A stretch of 17,717 bases of DNA from Colimorpha_A sp045533115 (GTDB lineage Bacteria; Bacillota; Clostridia; Oscillospirales; CAG-272), in assembly GCA_045533115.1 (NCBI GenBank), contig JAZSHF010000030.1:1-17717 (forward strand). The letters run 5' to 3'. The stretch's first letter is position 1, and every line of letters starts with the position of its first letter. A model generated the notes under the pieces. It did not search any database and was not told the origin of the DNA. It was given only the letters and a program-made list of their open reading frames with translations. The position numbers and the translations under genes were made by a program. This document shows, piece by piece, positions 6,958 through 13,868 of the stretch.

Positions 6958-6963
6958 GCCAAA

Positions 6964-7305
6964 ATGGATATTATTAAGGCTTTTACAAATGAGCAGCTCA
7001 AGACAGACGTTCCCCAGTTCGACATCGGTAATGACGTTAAGGTTTACTGCCGTATAGTTGAGGGTGAGCGCACCCGTACCCAGATTTTTGAAGGAACCGT
7101 CATCGCTAAGAACGGCGGCGGTATCTCTGAGACCTTCACTGTTCGCCGCGTTGCATACGGTGTTGGCGTCGAAAAGACCTTCCCCCTTCATTCTCCTAAC
7201 GTTGAGAAGGTTGTTGTTACCAGAATCGGTAAGGTCAGACGTGCTAAGCTCTACTATCTCCGTGATAGAGTCGGTAAGGCATCTCGCGTTAAGGAACGCA
7301 TCTGA
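6964..7305 (+). CDS. rplS: Large-subunit ribosomal protein L19
   Basis: A 113-residue protein of the 50S subunit, located at the interface with the 30S subunit. Diagnostic blocks are PQFDIGNDVKVYCRIVEGERTR, FEGTVIAKNGGGISETFTVRR, GVGVEKTFPLHSPNVEKV and the basic C-terminal end RRAKLYYLRDRVGKASRVKE. Length and ends match the family. The ATG at 6964 follows AGGAGG by seven bases. It is transcribed alone here, without the trmD-rimM-rpsP neighbours that accompany it in many bacteria, and ends at a bidirectional hairpin shared with trmO. Confidence 0.98.
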   Translation: MDIIKAFTNEQLKTDVPQFDIGNDVKVYCRIVEGERTRTQIFEGTVIAKNGGGISETFTVRRVAYGVGVEKTFPLHSPNVEKVVVTRIGKVRRAKLYYLRDRVGKASRVKERI

Positions 7306-7324
7306 TTACGAGAACCAAGCATCG

Positions 7325-7357
7325 AAAAAATCCGAAGCTCACGCTTCGGATTTTTTT
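7325..7357. terminator. Bidirectional terminator between rplS and trmO
   Basis: A 14-bp perfect stem, AAAAAATCCGAAGC (7325-7338) with its complement at 7343-7356, closes a TCAC loop. T-tracts are available on both strands. The stop codon of trmO (TGA on the minus strand, 7339-7341) lies in the loop, so the left arm is beyond trmO and the right arm codes for its last residues. Confidence 0.93.
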
Positions 7358-8019
7358 GTTATGTCTTTAACGAATAACGTTTTGTCATTAACAGTGAATT
7401 TTACATCATACCCCGCGTATTCAAAGCCGTATATTCGATCGGGATCCTTTTGATAAGACGGGCGCGGATCCTGCGAAAGTATCTCCGTAAGTGAATTCAA
7501 GCGTTCACTATCGAGTACAAGCGAATAGTCATCATTGAATAACACTTCGAGGGAATAATCCTTCACTTCGGCCGCAAACCCCGATATTGCATCGGGGACG
7601 GCGTCCGCAAAGGAAAGATACGGTTTTATATCGTAGATTGGTGTTCCGCTCATCATATCGGCGCCGGAAACGGTCAAAACGATTCTTCCCTTTTTCCTGT
7701 CGACCGAGATGAGCTTTACAACCGTTAAGCCGACGGGGTTTGGGCGGAACGGGGAGCGTGTTGCAAAGACGCCGACGCGTTTGTTCCCCCCAAGACGAGG
7801 AGGCCGAACCGTAGGTGACCAACTTTCTCGCTCAGCCTCAGAGAAGCCCCATATTATTATAAGATGTGAAAACTCTCCAATTCCGCGAAAGGCTTCGTCA
7901 ACTGAATATTCCCTTTCAAAGATTATCTCGGAACGAAATTCGGACAGTCCGCTTTGACGCGGAAGTCCGAATTTGGTCGGAAAATCGTTTTTAACCGTTG
8001 CGATTACCTTGAGTTCCAT
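7339..8019 (-). CDS. trmO: tRNA (t6A37) N6-methyltransferase TrmO (TsaA/YaeB)
   Basis: A 226-residue SAM-dependent enzyme of the TrmO (TsaA) family, which methylates N6-threonylcarbamoyladenosine at position 37 of tRNAs for ACY codons. The family signature is intact: VGVFATRSPFRPNPVGLT (82-99) and SGADMMSGTPIYDIKPY (118-134), in a beta-barrel fold. The C-terminal DPRPSYQKDPDRIYGFEY is also typical of the full-length form. The ATG at 8019 has GGAGT four bases upstream on its strand. The gene is monocistronic, convergent with rplS, and its last codons lie inside the shared terminator stem. Confidence 0.94.
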   Translation of the reverse strand: MELKVIATVKNDFPTKFGLPRQSGLSEFRSEIIFEREYSVDEAFRGIGEFSHLIIIWGFSEAERESWSPTVRPPRLGGNKRVGVFATRSPFRPNPVGLTVVKLISVDRKKGRIVLTVSGADMMSGTPIYDIKPYLSFADAVPDAISGFAAEVKDYSLEVLFNDDYSLVLDSERLNSLTEILSQDPRPSYQKDPDRIYGFEYAGYDVKFTVNDKTLFVKDITKKSEA

Positions 8020-8047
8020 TTTTACTCCATTCGTACTTAATAATTAG

Positions 8048-8076
8048 ATGATATCATATATAGATAAAAATTGCAA
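8048..8076 (-). promoter_or_regulatory. Promoter of trmO
   Basis: On the minus strand, TTGCAA (8071-8076) and TATCAT (8048-8053) are 17 bp apart, and TGA before the -10 makes it an extended -10. The ABC exporter promoter at 13777-13805 uses the same -35 sequence. Confidence 0.65.
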
Positions 8077-8167
8077 CAGCTGTCCTGATATTTACCAAAA
8101 TGATATAAATTCATGCTTTTGCGTTCATAAAATAGGGTTATAATAACGGTTGACGGAGGGTAACATT

Positions 8168-8590
8168 ATGCGTTTTAGAAACAGACTGATTTCATTTATG
8201 TACGGAAGAAACGGATTTGATAAATTCGGACGGTTCCTGTTTATTCTCTATATAATTTTCGTTGTTATTCAGTGGATCATTTCAATATTCGTGCCGCCTG
8301 TCGTCAGCTTGGTGACGTCAAGCCTTATAACAATTTTTGCAATTTATATTTTTTTCCGCGCCTTTTCAAAAAACCTTGTAAAAAGACAGACCGAAAACTA
8401 CAAATATATTCAGCTCGAATCGAAGATCAAATCGTATTTTTCCCTTCAGAAATCAAAGATAAAGGATAGAAAAACACACGTTTTCAGGAAATGTCCGCGA
8501 TGCAAGGCGGTTCTCCGTCTGAAAAAAATCAAGGGGAAGCACCGTGCGGCGTGTCCAAGATGCGGCAATTCCTTTGACGTAAAGGTATGA
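8168..8590 (+). CDS. Small membrane protein with C-terminal zinc ribbon
   Basis: A 140-residue protein of unknown function. The N-terminus MRFRNRLISFMYGRNGFDKFGRFL carries a MYGR-x-G-x-D pattern that I recognise from small clostridial proteins. Two membrane segments follow (about 22-42 and 44-64), then a basic linker rich in Lys and Arg (65-108). A zinc ribbon is formed by CPRC at 109-112 and CPRC at 129-132. The short loop between the membrane segments should leave both ends on the same, probably cytoplasmic, side. The ATG at 8168 is preferred to an in-frame TTG at 8150 because GGAGGG (8155-8160) lies directly before it. A TATAAT at 8139-8144 is a possible -10 without a clear -35. Confidence 0.85.
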   Translation: MRFRNRLISFMYGRNGFDKFGRFLFILYIIFVVIQWIISIFVPPVVSLVTSSLITIFAIYIFFRAFSKNLVKRQTENYKYIQLESKIKSYFSLQKSKIKDRKTHVFRKCPRCKAVLRLKKIKGKHRAACPRCGNSFDVKV

Positions 8591-8633
8591 TCGGTAAATA
8601 CCGCAAAAATATCAATAAAATTCCATAAAACTA

Positions 8634-8662
8634 TTGAAATAAGCAGATTAATCTGCTATAAT
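8634..8662 (+). promoter_or_regulatory. Promoter of the SRP RNA, with a palindromic spacer
   Basis: TTGAAA (8634-8639) and TATAAT (8657-8662) are 17 bp apart, and TGC before the -10 makes it an extended -10. The spacer contains a perfect 16-bp palindrome, AGCAGATT/AATCTGCT (8642-8657). Transcription should start near 8669-8671. Confidence 0.85.
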
Positions 8663-8669
8663 GGTTATA

Positions 8670-8853
8670 TTAACGGGCAGGCATTCATTGGGTTAATTCG
8701 ACGGATGCCGTTGTTCAAAGCAGGTCTTTCGCGACTGACGACTGCGAACCATGTCAGGCGGGGAACCGAGCAGCATTAAGCAGCTGCGGTCAGGGCGTGA
8801 GAGGTTGCCTGCTTTGAACAATGTCATTCGTCTCCCCAGTATCCCTGCCTTTT
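8670..8853 (+). ncRNA. ffs: Signal recognition particle RNA (4.5S/scRNA type)
   Basis: The universally conserved tip of the SRP RNA is present: GTCAGG (8753-8758), then a GGAA tetraloop closed by CGG and CCG (8759-8768), then AGCAGC on the other side (8769-8774). A long helix supports it: TTGTTCAAAGCAGG (8711-8724) pairs perfectly with 8808-8821, ATTGGG (8687-8692) pairs with CCCAGT (8835-8840), and GGGCAGG (8675-8681) pairs with 8844-8850 ahead of a short T-tract. The RNA binds Ffh to target membrane proteins. Its length of about 183 bases lies between the 114-base E. coli form and the ~270-base Bacillus form, and I see no Alu domain. It directly precedes dnaX, as in many Firmicutes. The ends are estimates. 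Confidence 0.93.
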
Positions 8854-8875
8854 ATGGTATTAAGGAGGAGAGCCG

Positions 8876-10414
8876 ATGTCGGAGCATACGACACTATACA
8901 GAAAATGGCGACCTATCGACTTTTCATCGGTTGTTGGCCAGGATCATATAACGAGCGTTCTTAAATATCAGATCGCAAACGGCAGATCCTCTCACGCCTA
9001 CCTTTTCTGCGGCAGCAGAGGTACAGGTAAAACGACCTGCGCGAAGATACTTGCAAAGGCAGTCAACTGTCTTTCCCCTATTGACGGTAATCCCTGCGGA
9101 CAGTGCGATGCGTGCAAGCTGATCGAAAGCGGAGCGGATACCGATATAATTGAGATGGACGCAGCTTCCAACAACGGTGTTGACTATATTCGTGATATTC
9201 GCGAGGAGGTTGTTTATACTCCCGCCGTACTGAACAAGCGAGTTTATATTATCGACGAGGTTCATATGCTTTCGTCGGGCGCATTTAATGCTCTGCTCAA
9301 AACGCTTGAAGAGCCGCCGCAGCACGTTGTATTTATTCTTGCAACAACGGAGCTTCAAAAGCTTCCTGCGACGATCACGTCAAGATGTCAGAGATTTGAT
9401 TTCAAGCGCATTTCAACAGATGATATCGCATCCCGTCTTGAATATATTGCATCAAAGGAAAACATATCTGTAACACACGAGGCGGCGAAGCTTATAGGTA
9501 GAATCTCGCAAGGCGGTATGCGCGACGCTATCAGCTTGCTTGAGCTTTGCTCCGGCAAAGGTATGTCGATCACCATTAGTCTGGTCAACGAAACCGCAGG
9601 CGTTATGGGACGCGGCGTTTGCTCTGAAGCAGTCAAGGCTATCCTCAAGAGGGATATTCAGAAGATCTTCGAAATCGTCGGTGAAATAGTTTCCGCTTCC
9701 TCGGATCTTATGATATTCATTGGTGAGCTGATTGAATTTTACCGCGATATGCTCGTTATCAAGAGCACGAAGGATGCAAAAGCCTATCTTGATCTCACAG
9801 ACGAAGAATACGGTGCAACAAACGAGCTTAGCGAACGTTTTACAAAGGAAAAGCTCCTTCATCACATTAAGAGCTTAGCTGATGCATACAACGCTATGCA
9901 AAGAAGCGTAACGGTCAAACGAGTTACAGCTGAAATGGCACTGTTGTCACTTACAGATGACAGGATTTCTGTCACTCCCGAGGCACTTCTTTCAAGAATA
10001 GCAGCCCTTGAAGAAAAGCTCGCGTCGGGCGGTTTTACCACTCCGACAGTTACAGAAAAAAAGCAAGAACCGAAATTAGAGGATAAGGCACCGACAGTAG
10101 AGATTAAAACTGCCTCGACAGCCCCCTTGTCTGTTATTTCATTCTGGGCTGAAGTGATTGAAACAGTTGAGCGAAGCGACAACTTTGCCGCCGAAATGCT
10201 AAAGCAGTCAAAGGGTTATACCGACGGCACAAAGATTGTTATTAAAACCTCAAATTCGTTTTCGCCGACAATTCTCGGAAAAGACGATGTAAAAGCGCTT
10301 ATAGCAACCGGAATAAACCTTGTAGGCGATATAAGCGTAGTTACACCGAACGAAATTGAGATAGAATATGACCAAAATGTTGAGAACAGCGACGATCCGT
10401 TTGCCTCGTTCTGA
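8876..10414 (+). CDS. dnaX: DNA polymerase III subunits gamma/tau
   Basis: The ATPase of the replication clamp loader. Seen in the 512-residue product: Walker A GSRGTGKT (46-53), a four-cysteine zinc module (Cys65, 74, 77, 80), Walker B with IIDEVHML (125-132), and the sensor and arginine-finger region ATTELQKLPATITSRCQRFDF (156-176). The collar domain reaches about residue 360. A charged, low-complexity linker (about 375-415) joins a C-terminal tau domain beginning near SFWAEVIETVERSDN. In the linker, codons 395-396 form the heptamer A AAA AAG (10057-10063), and a -1 shift would end at TAA 10084-10086 to give a ~403-residue gamma-like protein. The ATG at 8876 follows AAGGAGGAG. It heads dnaX-yaaK-recR-HAD. 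Confidence 0.97.
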   Translation: MSEHTTLYRKWRPIDFSSVVGQDHITSVLKYQIANGRSSHAYLFCGSRGTGKTTCAKILAKAVNCLSPIDGNPCGQCDACKLIESGADTDIIEMDAASNNGVDYIRDIREEVVYTPAVLNKRVYIIDEVHMLSSGAFNALLKTLEEPPQHVVFILATTELQKLPATITSRCQRFDFKRISTDDIASRLEYIASKENISVTHEAAKLIGRISQGGMRDAISLLELCSGKGMSITISLVNETAGVMGRGVCSEAVKAILKRDIQKIFEIVGEIVSASSDLMIFIGELIEFYRDMLVIKSTKDAKAYLDLTDEEYGATNELSERFTKEKLLHHIKSLADAYNAMQRSVTVKRVTAEMALLSLTDDRISVTPEALLSRIAALEEKLASGGFTTPTVTEKKQEPKLEDKAPTVEIKTASTAPLSVISFWAEVIETVERSDNFAAEMLKQSKGYTDGTKIVIKTSNSFSPTILGKDDVKALIATGINLVGDISVVTPNEIEIEYDQNVENSDDPFASF

Positions 10415-10439
10415 AAACACAATTTGAAAGGATATAATC

Positions 10440-10787
10440 ATGAAAGCAAGACTTCCTCAGGGTATGGGCGGCGGCCCGCAGAATATGCAAAGTATGATGC
10501 GTCAGGTTCAGAAGATGCAGGACGATATGACCGCTCTTCAGGCAGACCTTGACACGCGTGAATATGAGATCAAGGCAGGCGGCGGTGTCGTAACCGTCAA
10601 GATCAACGGTAAGAAAGAGATCCTTTCTATCGACATCAAGCCCGAGATCGTTGATCCCGACGATATCGAAACTCTTTCCGATGTTCTCGTTGCAGCAGTT
10701 AACGAGGCAATCAAGAAGGTCGAGGACACTAATTCTGCCGAAATGTCGAAGATCACCGGCAGCGTTTCCCTTCCCGGAATGTTCTGA
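10440..10787 (+). CDS. yaaK: YbaB/EbfC family nucleoid-associated protein
   Basis: A 115-residue, dimeric DNA-binding protein of the YbaB/EbfC family. The N-terminal Met- and Gln-rich helix (QNMQSMMRQVQKMQDDMTALQADL) is followed by the conserved EYEIKAGGGVVTVKINGKKEILSIDIKPEIVDPDDIETLSDVLVAAVNEA, then the SAEMSKITG end. The ATG at 10440 has AAAGGAT as ribosome site. It lies 25 bases after dnaX and 5 bases before recR, the standard arrangement, which suggests a link to replication and repair rather than a proven role. Confidence 0.95.
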   Translation: MKARLPQGMGGGPQNMQSMMRQVQKMQDDMTALQADLDTREYEIKAGGGVVTVKINGKKEILSIDIKPEIVDPDDIETLSDVLVAAVNEAIKKVEDTNSAEMSKITGSVSLPGMF

Positions 10788-10792
10788 TAAAT

Positions 10793-11392
10793 ATGGCAGA
10801 ATTTATTGAGCCTATAGAAATCATAATCGAGCAGCTTCGTGCTCTTCCCGGAGTCGGAAGAAAAAGCGCTGTCCGCATGGCTTTCGGTGTTGCGGAAATG
10901 GACGACTCGAAGCTTGAGCGTTTTGCGTCATCTCTTCTTGAAGCTAAGCGAGCAATCAAGAAATGTAAGGTTTGTCATAACCTGTCAACAAGCGATTTGT
11001 GTTCCGTATGCTCCTCAATAGAGCGAGATAAGAGCATCATTTGTGTCGTTGAGGACGTTAAGGCACTTATGGCGATTGAAAAAGTTCGTTCATTCAAGGG
11101 GCTGTTCCACGTTCTCGGCGGTACAATCTCGCCGATTGACGGCAGGGGTCCTGACGACATTAACGTCGCTTCCCTGCTTGATCGTGTTAATAGCGGAGAG
11201 GTGAACGAGGTCATACTCGCTACAAACCCCACACTTGACGGCGAAACCACCGCAATTTATCTATCTAAGCTTCTTAAACCGCTTGGAATTTCAACTACTC
11301 GGTTAGCATCGGGTATTCCCGTCGGCGGCGACCTTGACTACGCAGACGAAATGACGCTTCTGCATGCTATGGACGGAAGAAAAGAGATATGA
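10793..11392 (+). CDS. recR: Recombination protein RecR
   Basis: A 199-residue protein that with RecF and RecO loads RecA at single-strand gaps. In order: helix-hairpin-helix LPGVGRKSAVRMAF (18-31), a zinc finger with Cys58, Cys61, Cys70 and Cys73 (CKVC and CSVC), a Toprim domain opening with IICVVEDVKALMAIEK (82-97), and the conserved HVLGGTISPIDGRGPDDIN. The C-terminal Walker-like RLASGIPVGGDLDYADEMTL is complete. There is no convincing ribosome site, and the ATG is five bases after the yaaK stop, so translation is probably coupled to yaaK. The stop overlaps the next start (ATGA). Confidence 0.97.
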   Translation: MAEFIEPIEIIIEQLRALPGVGRKSAVRMAFGVAEMDDSKLERFASSLLEAKRAIKKCKVCHNLSTSDLCSVCSSIERDKSIICVVEDVKALMAIEKVRSFKGLFHVLGGTISPIDGRGPDDINVASLLDRVNSGEVNEVILATNPTLDGETTAIYLSKLLKPLGISTTRLASGIPVGGDLDYADEMTLLHAMDGRKEI

Positions 11393-12021
11393 TAGACAGA
11401 GTTATATGGGATTTTAACGGCACCATCCTTGATGACCTTATGATTTCAATAGAATCTGCGGATGAGCTTCTTTTGCGCTACGATCTTCCCGTTATTGGAA
11501 ACGCTCAAAAATACTATTCGGTATTCGGTTTTCCGATCATCGAATATTACGAGCGCGTCGGCTTTGATTTCTCAAAATACGACTTCTCAGTGCTTGCAAA
11601 CGAATGGGTTGACATCTATTTGAGTAAAATGCCGATGGCAACACTTCGCTCAGGGATTATCGATACGGTTGACAAGCTGAGAGCACTCGGAATCAAGCAA
11701 ACTATCCTCTCAATGACCGAGGAAAATATGCTTCGAGGACAGATAGACTCGTTCGGGATTTCCGACAAATTCGACGAAATATACGGTCTTAACGACATAT
11801 ATGCAACGTCAAAGCTTGAGCTAGCGCGCTATTGGAAAAATACTCACGTCGGCGAGAGCGTCATTTACGTCGGTGATACAGAGCACGACGCCGAGAGTGC
11901 CGAAATAATCGGTGCTAAATGCCTTATGATAACAGGCGGGCATCAGAGTCAAGATAAACTCAAATCGCTCGGAAAACCTGTTATAAAAGCGCCGAGCGAC
12001 ATATTCGAATATATAAAATGA
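11389..12021 (+). CDS. HAD-superfamily hydrolase (phosphoglycolate phosphatase-like)
   Basis: A 210-residue HAD protein with the nucleophile Asp8 in VIWDFNGTILDD, motif II near LSMTEEN (107-113), the motif III lysine probably Lys142 (TSKLELARYWK), and motif IV YVGDTEHDAESA with Asp163 and Asp167. The usual second aspartate of DxDGT is Asn10. That residue acts as general acid in most phosphatases of this superfamily, so activity may be altered or directed at another substrate; DFNGT-type members do occur. An alpha-helical cap fits between motifs I and II. The start overlaps the recR stop by four bases (ATGA), and it is the last gene of the dnaX unit. Substrate unknown. Confidence 0.88.
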   Translation: MIDRVIWDFNGTILDDLMISIESADELLLRYDLPVIGNAQKYYSVFGFPIIEYYERVGFDFSKYDFSVLANEWVDIYLSKMPMATLRSGIIDTVDKLRALGIKQTILSMTEENMLRGQIDSFGISDKFDEIYGLNDIYATSKLELARYWKNTHVGESVIYVGDTEHDAESAEIIGAKCLMITGGHQSQDKLKSLGKPVIKAPSDIFEYIK

Positions 12022-12045
12022 CCCGATCAAGTCGGGTCATTTTTT
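12015..12045. terminator. Bidirectional terminator between the HAD gene and the ABC exporter
   Basis: A 12-bp stem, AAAATGACCCGA (12015-12026) with its complement at 12032-12043, closes TCAAG and runs into a T-tract. The HAD stop codon (12019-12021) lies in the left arm, and the exporter's stop (12044-12046 on the minus strand) lies just outside the right arm. Confidence 0.92.
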
Positions 12046-13747
12046 ATGAAACCTTTGTAATACCACGCCAGAGATTTGCGTATATTCCATCATTATCAAG
12101 CAGCTCGTCGTGTGTGCCGCGCTCGGCTATTCCCTCATCATTTATAACGAGGATCTCGTCGGCGTTTTTGATAGTAGTCAAACGGTGGGCAACAACTATC
12201 GTTGTTCTGCCCGCACAAAGTGCTTCAAGACTTTGCTGGATCATAAGCTCGGTTGCATTATCAAGAGCAGATGTTGCCTCGTCGAGAATGAGAATCGGAG
12301 GGTTCTTTAAGAACACACGGGCAATTGATACTCGCTGCTTCTGACCGCCCGAGAGCTTAACACCGCGCTCGCCGACAAGCGTTTCATATCCGTCGGGGAG
12401 CGATTCAACAAATTCGTGGAGATTAGCAAGATGCGCCGCGCGCTCAACATCCTCGCGTGTCGCGTCAGGCGAGCCGTATGCAATATTCTCATATATGGTC
12501 GAGTCAAAAAGGAAAACGTCCTGCGAAACGATACCGATGTTTCGGCGGAGGGATTCGATAGTGACTTCATTGATGTTCTTTCCGTCGATAAATATTCTTC
12601 CGCTTTCAAGCTCGTAGAAGCGGGGGATCAAATGGCATATCGTCGTTTTTCCACCGCCAGATGGACCGACGAGTGCAAGCGTCTTGCCCTCTTCAAGCCT
12701 AAATGATAGATTTGAAAGAACGTTTTTTGATTCGTTGTATCCAAATGTAACGTCATCAAATATAATCTCTCCGCGAACGCTTCCGAGATCGGTGGCATCG
12801 GGAGAATCACTTTCGGGCTTTTCGTCAATTATCTCAATAAATCTCTTGAAGCCTGTCATACCGTTCTGGTACTGCTCAATGAAACCGACAAGCTTTTCTA
12901 TTGGCGACATAAAGAGAGTTATGTAAAGGGAGAAAGTCGTGAATACAATAATGTCAATTTTGCCCAAGGCAACGAAGATGCCGCCCGCAAGATACATAGC
13001 AATTCTTAGAACGTCCATACAGAGAGTCATTCCCGAATGGAAAATACCCATCGCTTTATACGCACGCTTTCTTGCGCGAACGAAGCCCTTGTTGTCATTT
13101 TCAAATCTATCGAATTCATAGGACGAATTCGTATATGCCTTTGAAATTCTGATACCGGCGATACTGTTTTCAAGCGTCGCATTGATCTTGCCGACCTCTT
13201 GTCGTGATTCTGTAAACGCTGCACGCATTGATTTCTGCGACTTATATGCAAAGAAGCACATAAAAGGAAGAAGTGCGTAGATAATGAGCGTTAGCGGCAT
13301 ATATATGCTTCCCATTACGATGAATGATCCGACGAGCATTATAACAGATATGAAGAGATCTTCCGGGCCGTGATGTGCAAGCTCGGAAACGTCCATAAGG
13401 TCGTTTACGATCCTCGACATAATATTGCCCGTCTTATTGTTGTCAAAATAGGTTATCGGTAGCTTTTCAAGATGAGTAAAGACATCGCGGCGCATTTGAG
13501 CCTGCATTTTTACTCCCATTATGTGTCCGTAATATGCAACAAAATAGTTAAGAGCGCATCTGATAAGATATATTGCAGCAAGAATTATCGCCCAGGTGAT
13601 AAGCGGCTCTATCTGCGGATTCTTTAACATTCGATTTGTGATAAGCGGATATACCATTGAACATACTGAGAGCAGAAGGGATGCTATCATATCCATAATA
13701 AATATTTTCTTATGCGGCTTGTAATAGGAAATAAATCTCTTAATCAT
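12044..13747 (-). CDS. ABC exporter half-transporter (fused membrane and ATPase domains)
   Basis: A 567-residue MsbA/multidrug-type exporter subunit. The N-terminal ~300 residues hold six predicted membrane helices, with the conserved MRRDVFTHLEKLPITYFDNNKTGNIMSR intracellular loop as seen between residues 85 and 112. The ATPase domain has Walker A GPSGGGKT (361-368), the Q-loop at VSQD (407-410), signature LSGGQ (465-469), Walker B ILILDE (485-490) and the H-loop His521. All catalytic residues are intact. It is a single gene, so it most likely works as a homodimer, though a partner elsewhere is possible. Substrate cannot be read from sequence. AGAGG lies seven bases before the ATG at 13747. 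Confidence 0.95.
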   Translation of the reverse strand: MIKRFISYYKPHKKIFIMDMIASLLLSVCSMVYPLITNRMLKNPQIEPLITWAIILAAIYLIRCALNYFVAYYGHIMGVKMQAQMRRDVFTHLEKLPITYFDNNKTGNIMSRIVNDLMDVSELAHHGPEDLFISVIMLVGSFIVMGSIYMPLTLIIYALLPFMCFFAYKSQKSMRAAFTESRQEVGKINATLENSIAGIRISKAYTNSSYEFDRFENDNKGFVRARKRAYKAMGIFHSGMTLCMDVLRIAMYLAGGIFVALGKIDIIVFTTFSLYITLFMSPIEKLVGFIEQYQNGMTGFKRFIEIIDEKPESDSPDATDLGSVRGEIIFDDVTFGYNESKNVLSNLSFRLEEGKTLALVGPSGGGKTTICHLIPRFYELESGRIFIDGKNINEVTIESLRRNIGIVSQDVFLFDSTIYENIAYGSPDATREDVERAAHLANLHEFVESLPDGYETLVGERGVKLSGGQKQRVSIARVFLKNPPILILDEATSALDNATELMIQQSLEALCAGRTTIVVAHRLTTIKNADEILVINDEGIAERGTHDELLDNDGIYANLWRGITKVS

Positions 13748-13776
13748 TTTTCAACCTCTAAATGCTAATTACGCAT

Positions 13777-13805
13777 ATTATACCATAACAAGATGTTTTT
13801 TGCAA
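13777..13805 (-). promoter_or_regulatory. Promoter of the ABC exporter
   Basis: On the minus strand, TTGCAA (13800-13805) and TATAAT (13777-13782) are 17 bp apart, with TGG giving an extended -10. It is divergent from the pheST promoter, with 28 bp between the two -35 boxes. Confidence 0.75.
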
Positions 13806-13833
13806 CGAAAACGCCGTTTTTTTATATTATATC

Positions 13834-13862
13834 TTGACAAATTGCATCTTAAATGGTAGAAT
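13834..13862 (+). promoter_or_regulatory. Promoter of the pheST T-box operon
   Basis: A perfect TTGACA (13834-13839) and TAGAAT (13857-13862) are separated by 17 bp, with TGG before the -10. Transcription should start near 13869. Confidence 0.85.
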
Positions 13863-13868
13863 AACTGT

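Noticed and set aside
8591..8605. Small inverted repeat CGGTA/TACCG as terminator of the zinc-ribbon gene
   Set aside because: The loop is only two bases and there is no T-tract, so it is too weak to call.
13798..13825. AAAAC/GTTTT with a T-run between the exporter and pheST promoters
   Set aside because: Very weak A/T stem in a promoter region where no transcript is expected to end.
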